A DNA stretch of 64,000 bases. It comes from Anaeramoeba ignava. Taxonomy: Eukaryota > Metamonada > Anaeramoebidae. Shown here one piece after another: positions 57,652-64,000 of this stretch; positions within the stretch are counted from its first letter, which is position 1; each line of letters starts with the position of its first letter. The notes under the pieces are model-generated. The model worked only from the letters and a program-made list of their open reading frames with translations, was not told the origin of the DNA and did not search any database. The stretch is taken from NCBI GenBank assembly GCA_028826165.1, contig JAPDFW010000074.1, positions 186,001 through 250,000 of the forward strand, given 5' to 3'. The translations under genes and the position numbers were made by a program.

Positions 57652-60600
57652 TTATTTTTGGTTTTTGTTTAATTCAGAATAAAACAAAACTAATTGAGAA
57701 AAAATTGGGATAATTTGAATTAAATTAGAAGAATCAATATTATTTTCCGATTCAATAACAAAATTGATAATTTTTAAGAAAAATTGATTTTCTTTTTTGA
57801 ACAAAGTTTTTTGTAAAATTTGATTTTTGTTTTCTTTTTCATGATTTTCTTTTTCATCATTTTCGGTTGGAGAAAGTTTTTCTGATATTTTTTCTGCTTT
57901 GCAAATTATAGATTCGGGGATTCCAGCCATTTTAGCAACATTAATCCCAAATGAAACAGGACAAGAACCTTCAACCAATTTATAAAGCAATACAATATTT
58001 TTGGAATCATTCAGACTGGAATAACTCATATAAAAGTTTCCAACATTTGGAAACAAAGAAAACTCATCACAAAGTGAATGATGATGAGTTGAGAATAGCA
58101 ATCTACAGGATTTTTCTTGACTAAAATATTTCAGGACAGAATATGCAATAGAAAAGCCATCTTCAGTGCTTGTTCCTCTTCCAAGCTCATCAAGAATAAC
58201 AAGTGATTTTTGTGTTGAATTTTTGAGAATGATTGATGTTTCTTTGAGTTCAACCATGAATGTTGATTCTCCATACATGATATTATCATTAGCACCAATT
58301 CTTGTGAATATTCTATCAACAGGCGTTAGAAAACAGCTTTCTGCAGGAACATAGCATCCAATTTGCGAAAGAATAACCGCGATACAAGCTTGTCTCAAAA
58401 GAGTTGATTTTCCTTATTTATTTTTTAAAAAATTTGTTATGAATTCAAATGATATTTTTGTTGATTTTTTGTTTTATTTTGTTTAATACCTGCCATATTT
58501 GGACCAGTGATAATTAATGTATTTGGTTTTTTCTCTTCGTCTTTTGATCCAAGAATAATGTCATTTGGTATAAATGTGGATATTCTTGGTTTGATACATG
58601 GATGAATTAAATTTCTGACTTCCAAAAATTCTTGATTTTTATAATCTTTTGGATTGCATAATATTGGGCGACAACTTCCATCTTTTTGATTTTTAAAAAA
58701 TATATATATTAATATTTATAAATTTTATATATTTTAAAAATTTATTATATTTTATATATTTTGAAATTGATTTTTTAATACCATCCCATAAAGAACTAAC
58801 AACACAAAAACTAATTAAACAATCTAATTCTCCAAGATATTTAACAGACTCTTTCCATTTCAAATAAAAAACATCAAATTTTTTCATCAAATCCAAATGG
58901 AATGAAGTTGATATTTTTTCGTGTACATTTTCATCTTCGAGAATTTTTTGGCACATTTTGCGGATATAAGGATTCCAGTATCTTGACTTGATTTTTGTTT
59001 GACTAACAATATAGAAATCATCTGGAATCCCGATATTTTCAACAACATCTTTTGGGATTTCGAGTTGAAATCGGTTTGCGCCGATATCCTTAAAGACAAT
59101 TTCTTCGCACCCAAAAAACTCGCGTTGTTCCTTGAGAAACATTTGCAATTTTGCCTTGTGTTTGGATAACTTTTCCAAAACGCGATTATATTCAATTGTT
59201 TTTGGATCCAAAGAGTCTTGTTTTGGAATCAATTTTTTTTGCTTTTTTGTTTCCTGATGATCAAAGCAGTCCTCAATTTGATCAATTTCATTCTTCAAGT
59301 CAGGAAAAGATGAGTTTTTTGAGACAAGTTTTTGGAGATGAACAAGATCCATTTGAGCTGATATTTTTTCAAATTCATCAAAAATTTCCACCAGCAATTT
59401 AAACCCATTGATTGCACTTAAAAATTGCTCCAAATTGGATTTTCCTGAATGGATTCTTGATATTGATCTTTCCAAATCAGGCAATTTGGAAATTTTTTTG
59501 CGCAACAAATCAAGAATATTTGGGGATATCTTTGCGATATCATCAACGATATCGAGTCTTCTGTTGATTTCTTTAATATCAACCAGTGGACGAGTTATCC
59601 ATTGGCGAAGTAATCGTGATCCGATGTTTGAGCAGCAATGATTCAAAATTTGGAACAGTGTTCCTTCTTCGCTTCTGTCGTTTGTGTTTTGAAAAAGCTC
59701 CAAATTCACAATAACTTGTGCATCCATGACAAGAAACTTGTTTGTCTCCATCATGTCATAATATTGGATATTTCCAAGTGAAACAATATCATCCTCCAAT
59801 TCGAGTGAATTTAAATAGTATATGCAAGCTCCAAAACAAGAAAGCAAGAGAAATTGTGATTTTTGTGCTGCCTTCTCCAAGCATTCGGGATTTTGCTTGA
59901 AAAAACGTGTGTTTTTTTTCTCTTGGAAATCATCTATTGCTTTTTCAGCTGTCCAAAATTGTTTTTCAGGTGTCAAAAAGTTGATCAATGGGAAATCAAT
60001 AATTTTCTTAATAATCTTGACTATTTGTTGATTTGATTTTGTTTTTTCAAGTAGAAATTCCCCTGGTTTAATCTGGAAAAGCAGTGTTTCAAATTTGCTG
60101 TGATAAATATCATCCTCAAACTCAGTGATATAAATTGTGGAAGTGGATGTATCAACAAAACAGACTCCAATTTGGATCCCAAAATTTGTTGGATTTATTG
60201 CTTCTTTGACAGATAACAAATAAGTTGAATTGGAAGTTGGTATTAAATTCTCATCAACAAGAGTTCCTATTGTGAATTTCTGTGTCAATTCTCTTTCCAA
60301 AACGGGTTGGTTAAAGATATTTTGATTTTTATTTTTATTATTCATTTTTCTATCAATATCTGTTTCTGTCTGTTCAACTTTTCCCACTTTAAATCCATAA
60401 GCAACAAATTTTGAAATCCAAAAATCAAGACTTGAAGCTGGAACTCCTGCCATTTTACTTCTTCTTGACATTGTTAATTTCAAATCAAATAAATCATGTC
60501 CAATTTGTGCGTCTCTGAATGAATATTTTTTATAAAAATGAAATGATTTTAAAAATCAAAAAAAGAAAAAAATTATTTGTTTGTTTTTTGTTTTTTTCTA

Positions 60601-61091
60601 CAATTCATAAAGTTCCTATAAATTAAATTAATTTAAATCCAAATCCAAATAAAAAGAAAATTCAATAAGAATTTTAAATTTTGATTTTAATTTTGATATA
60701 AATTTAATTGTACATAAAAATTCCCTTTTTTGAAAAATAAAATTGTGTCAAAATTTTTCTTCTTAATTTCCCAATATTGTCTTTCAAATTTAGACATTCT
60801 TTTCATTTCACTTTCAGAAATATAAAGAGTTGAAGAATCATAACCTTCATTTCCTGGATTTAATTTATTTTCGTCTCTAATTTTCCTCAAAAATTTAAAT
60901 TCTGAAGAAATTCCAAATGTTTTATTTTGTTTTTCAGAAATGTATAATAAATCTTGTTGTTTTTCTTCAATAATTTCATCTTCTTCCAAAAATTGAGTGA
61001 TAGAAAATATTTTATCACTTAATGTTTCCTTTTCTAAATTTTCATTTGATTTTTCAATTTTATTAATTGAAATTTGATTTAAATTATTCAT
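57652..61091 (-). CDS. MSH6: DNA mismatch repair protein MSH6
   Basis: MutS-family ATPase that with MSH2 recognises base mismatches in the nucleus. Five exons inferred: 61091-60714, 60615-60602 (14 nt), 60514-58782, 58681-58490, 58412-57652; phases agree, 1025 residues. The mismatch-reading motif is GNFYELYELDAQIG, with Phe and Tyr in exon 1 and Glu in the 14-nt exon. MSH6-type features include YDSSTLYISE before it, GKVEQTET, GVCFVDTST and CRPIL. ATPase motifs: Walker A TGPNMAGKST (split by an intron), ESTFMVEL, Walker B VILDELGRGTS and STHHHSL. The N-terminal extension is short, about 80 residues, without PWWP or a clear PCNA-binding box. The satellite array begins directly at the stop codon. 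Confidence 0.94.
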
Positions 61092-61213
61092 TAACTTTTA
61101 AAATGTAAAAAAAATGAAAAATGAAAAATGAAAAATGAAAAATGAAAAAAATTTTTTTATTATAAATAATGTTTGAATAAAAAAATAAAACAAAAAAATT
61201 TACATTTCCATTT

Positions 61214-64000
61214 TTAAATAATTAAACACCATTTAGACTTTTTTTTGGGAATTTCTAAAAGAGAAAAATTTATTGAATTATCCTTTTCATCAATCATTTC
61301 ATTAATTTCGTGAAATTCAATTTTTTTATTTCCTTCCAATTTAATTTTTTTTAATTGTCTCATATTAAGGAAAATTTTTTCATCAATATTTTTTAATTGA
61401 TTAAAACTTAAATCCAATTCAGTCAAAGTAGGAATTTTAGATAAATATTTTGGAATTTCCTTAATTTTGTTTGAGCAGAGATTCAACTAAAAATAAAAAT
61501 AAAAGGAATAAAAAAATGAGAACAAAACTGATTTTAAATCAGAAAAAATTTTTTTTGTTACAATTTTTAAAGAAGAACAATTTTCAATCAATTTGGGAAT
61601 TTTTTCAATTAAACAATTTTCCATTGATAATTTTTGTAATTTTTGCATATTTCCAATTGAATCAGGAATTTCCCGAATTTGATTTCTATGACAAATAAAT
61701 TCAATTAAATTGGGACATTTTTGACCGAAATCCAAAGGAAGTTCAGTTAATTTAGTACTTGAAAGATTGAGATATGTCAAATATTGTGAAGGGAAATGAA
61801 GCTTGAAATGAGACAACAAAGAGTTTTGCAAATGAATATTTTGGATGAAAGTTGACTTGTTTGAAATATCAAATTGAGTGATTTGCGTATTTGCAAAAGT
61901 GATATATTCCAAATAAGGAGGAATTTTGACTTTTTTAGAAGGATTTGATATGAAAAAATTTGAAGAAGAAATGAATGTTCTTAATTGAGGCAATCGATGA
62001 AGATCCAAAAAATCGAGTCTAAAATAGCTTGAACTTATGTCCAAATAAGTTAAATTGCGCATCTCATCAAAAAAAGAATCTGAGAAGAAAGTGGTTGATA
62101 AATCACTTGATTTCGCGCTTGATAATTCAAGTTTCTTTAATTGCGAGAGGTTGTGGAATTGCAACGGATCAAACGAGCAACCAGATAAATTAAGAGAAGT
62201 TAAATTTGGCATTTTTTCAAAAAGTGGATTAAAATTTGTTTGCGAAAAACTTGAATGAAGATATAATTCAGTGATATTTTCAAAAACATCCAGTTTGCTC
62301 CATTGCAATATTTGTTCTGAATCAAGATGAAATCTTTCCAGTGATAAAACCTGTAGATTTGTGAGATTTGCGATTTGGGGAAATAAGTTAAAAGTTGCAT
62401 AATCTCTTAATTTTGTTAATTTAAGTGAAGTTAAGTTTGTACATGATTTCAAAAACAAAAATTCATCGTGTTGAGAAATTAGTTGATCATCTTCCATCAC
62501 CAATTCCTTTATTGAGGATTCCTCGAGCAAATTGCAAGCGCAATCAAACCATATTTTAGGTGGTCTGTGCATATTTAAATATTGTAAATTCTTGCAATTT
62601 AGTAACGGTGATAAACAATCTTTTTCAATTGAGTTCATGCAACTTGATAAATAAATTTGTTTCAAAAAATTATTCTTTGAAATTTTTGTTAGTTCTTGTT
62701 TTGTTGGTTTTGAAACTTGTATTGTTCTCACAAGAAATGGATCCAATGCCAATCTTGCCCATTTTTTACAAACTAAAGCAATTGATTTTAAATTGTAATG
62801 TGGAATAAAACCGAATATGTATTGAATAATCTTTTTAAACAATCAAAAACAAAAAAAAAACAAAGATTGAAATATTATTATTAAATCCAAGTCAATTATA
62901 TTAATTATTAAATTATATTTATACTTCTTCTGGAAGTAATTCATTGATTAGTGAAGTTTCGTTATCAATAAAATCACTTATTGAATTTTCCATTTCTATA
63001 TTTTCATTTTCTATGCAATCTGCGTTTGAAATTTCTTTAAATTCGTAAATTGGATTTTGGATAATTTGTTTATTTAAATCAATATGATTTTTATTTAAAT
63101 TATTTTCCATTTCCATTTCCATTTCCATTTCAATTTCCATTTCAATTTGATTTTGATTTTTATTTTGATTTAAATTATTTTCCATTTCAATTTGATTTTC
63201 AATTTGATTTTGATTTTCATTTTCAATTTGATTTTGATTTTCATTTTGAATTTGAATTTGATTTAAATTATTTTCAATTTGGTTTTCATTTTGATTTTGA
63301 ATTTCATTTTCAATTTGATTTTCAATTTGATTTTGATTTTCATTTTCATTTTCATTTTCATTTTGATTTTCAATTTCAATTTGATTTAAATTATTTTCAA
63401 TTTGATTTTGATTTTGATTTTGATTTTGATTTTCAATTTCAATTTCAATTTCATTTTGATTTTGAATTTCAATTTGATTTTCAATTTGATTTTCAATTTG
63501 ATTTTGAATTTGATTTTCAATTTGATTTTGAATTTGATTTTGATTTTGATTTTCAATTTGATTTTGAATTTGATTTTCAATTTCAATTTGATTTAAATTA
63601 TTTTCAATTTGATTTTGATTTTGATTTTCAATTTGATTTTGATTTTCAATTTGATTTTCATTTTCAATTTGATTTTGAATTTGATTTTGATTTTCAATTT
63701 CAATTTGATTTTGAATTTGATTTTCAATTTGATTTTCAATTTCAATTTGATTTTGGTTTTCAATTTCATTTTGATTTTGATTTTCAATTTGATTTTCAAT
63801 TTGATTTTCAATTTGATTTTCAATTTCAATTTGATTTTGAATTTCATTTTCAATTTGAATTTGATTTTGATTTTGAATTTGATTTAAATTATTTTCAATT
63901 TGGTTTTCATTTTGATTTTGAATTTCATTTTCATTTTGATTTTCATTTTGATTTTCATTTTGATTTTGATTTTCAATTTCATTTTCATTTTCATTTTGAT
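61214..64000 (-). CDS. F-box leucine-rich repeat protein with Q/N/E/I-rich leader, 5' partial
   Basis: Probable SCF substrate adaptor. From the C-terminus: exon 61486-61214, a central exon from about 62824 down to the GTAACA donor near 61550, and an upstream exon from 62926 running to the window edge. Splicing joins INELLPEE to [18 protein letters not shown], rebuilding an F-box (then [13 protein letters not shown]), and SSLKI to [15 protein letters not shown], rebuilding a repeat. About 15 leucine-rich repeats follow the F-box ([33 protein letters not shown]). The C-terminus is [10 protein letters not shown], a likely CaaX prenylation box with basic residues. Upstream of residue MENNLNQNK (63185) the frame stays open for over 270 codons of Q, N, E and I to the edge, with no in-frame ATG seen, so the start is outside. 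Confidence 0.85.
63190..64000 (-). repeat. In-frame hexamer array encoding a Q/N/E/I tract
   Basis: Hexamers CAAAAT, GAAAAT, CAAATT and GAAATT on the minus strand encode QN, EN, QI and EI. Occasional ATTTAA units read as NL. Every triplet from 63185 to the edge that I checked is sense, which argues it is coding rather than intronic. Confidence 0.75.

Overview
The window is nuclear DNA of an intron-rich, extremely AT-rich protist. The genes encode eukaryote-only modules: RasGAP, Rab, ArfGAP, RhoGEF-PH-FYVE, myotubularin, BTB, TLDc, F-box and MSH6. Spliceosomal GT...AG introns of about 60-1500 nt interrupt most of them, and TAA and TGA both act as stops, which fits the standard code. The mix of ankyrin-BTB, RCC1-BTB and TLDc proteins with N/E/K/Q/I-rich tracts recalls anaerobic amoebae such as Anaeramoeba, but that taxonomic guess is weak. 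No rRNA, tRNA or CRISPR was recognised.

Layout: 1-6659 (+) RasGAP-PH gene, 5' end outside the window; 6766-11121 (-) ankyrin-BTB; 11224-15958 (+) myotubularin carrying an intein; 16065-17249 (-) RNI-like LRR; 17313-19062 (+) decayed RCC1-BTB copy, the mirror image of the intact gene at 19433-21277 (-); 21369-22965 (-) frame-broken BTB-BACK-TLDc; 23166-25266 (-) tandem OsmC; 25593-30317 (-) RhoGEF-PH-FYVE; 30427-32034 (+) BTB-BACK-TLDc, followed by ten decayed copies of its own 3' end; 34001-36302 (-) F-box plus eight membrane segments; 36600-39130 (-) and 39442-41500 (-) two Rab GTPases; 42012-48644 (-) IQ-RhoGEF-PH-Kelch; 49051-50674 (-) ArfGAP; 50858-51823 (-) PAP2/Aur1-like lipid synthase; about 51985-57650 a minisatellite of roughly 144 bp units; 57652-61091 (-) MSH6; 61214 to the window edge (-) F-box-LRR with a long Q/N/E/I leader.

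Exon joins were made by hand from GT...AG borders, codon phase and continuity of known domains; in the multi-exon genes every join keeps frame, which is the main reason to believe them. Long introns are filled by tandem arrays with mostly 6- or 12-nt units, usually a different unit per intron.

The most striking item is a 372-residue intein inside the catalytic loop of a myotubularin. It has Hint splicing motifs, a LAGLIDADG-type domain whose two catalytic Asp positions read Asn and Val, and resembles inteins of family-B DNA polymerases of giant viruses. Excision would rebuild the loop around GWDR/TAQ, but the catalytic Cys of the host is Ser, so the spliced protein should be a pseudophosphatase. 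Many neighbours act in endosomal or membrane traffic (myotubularin, Rab5-like and Rab4/14-like GTPases, a FYVE RhoGEF, an ArfGAP); this could be chance.
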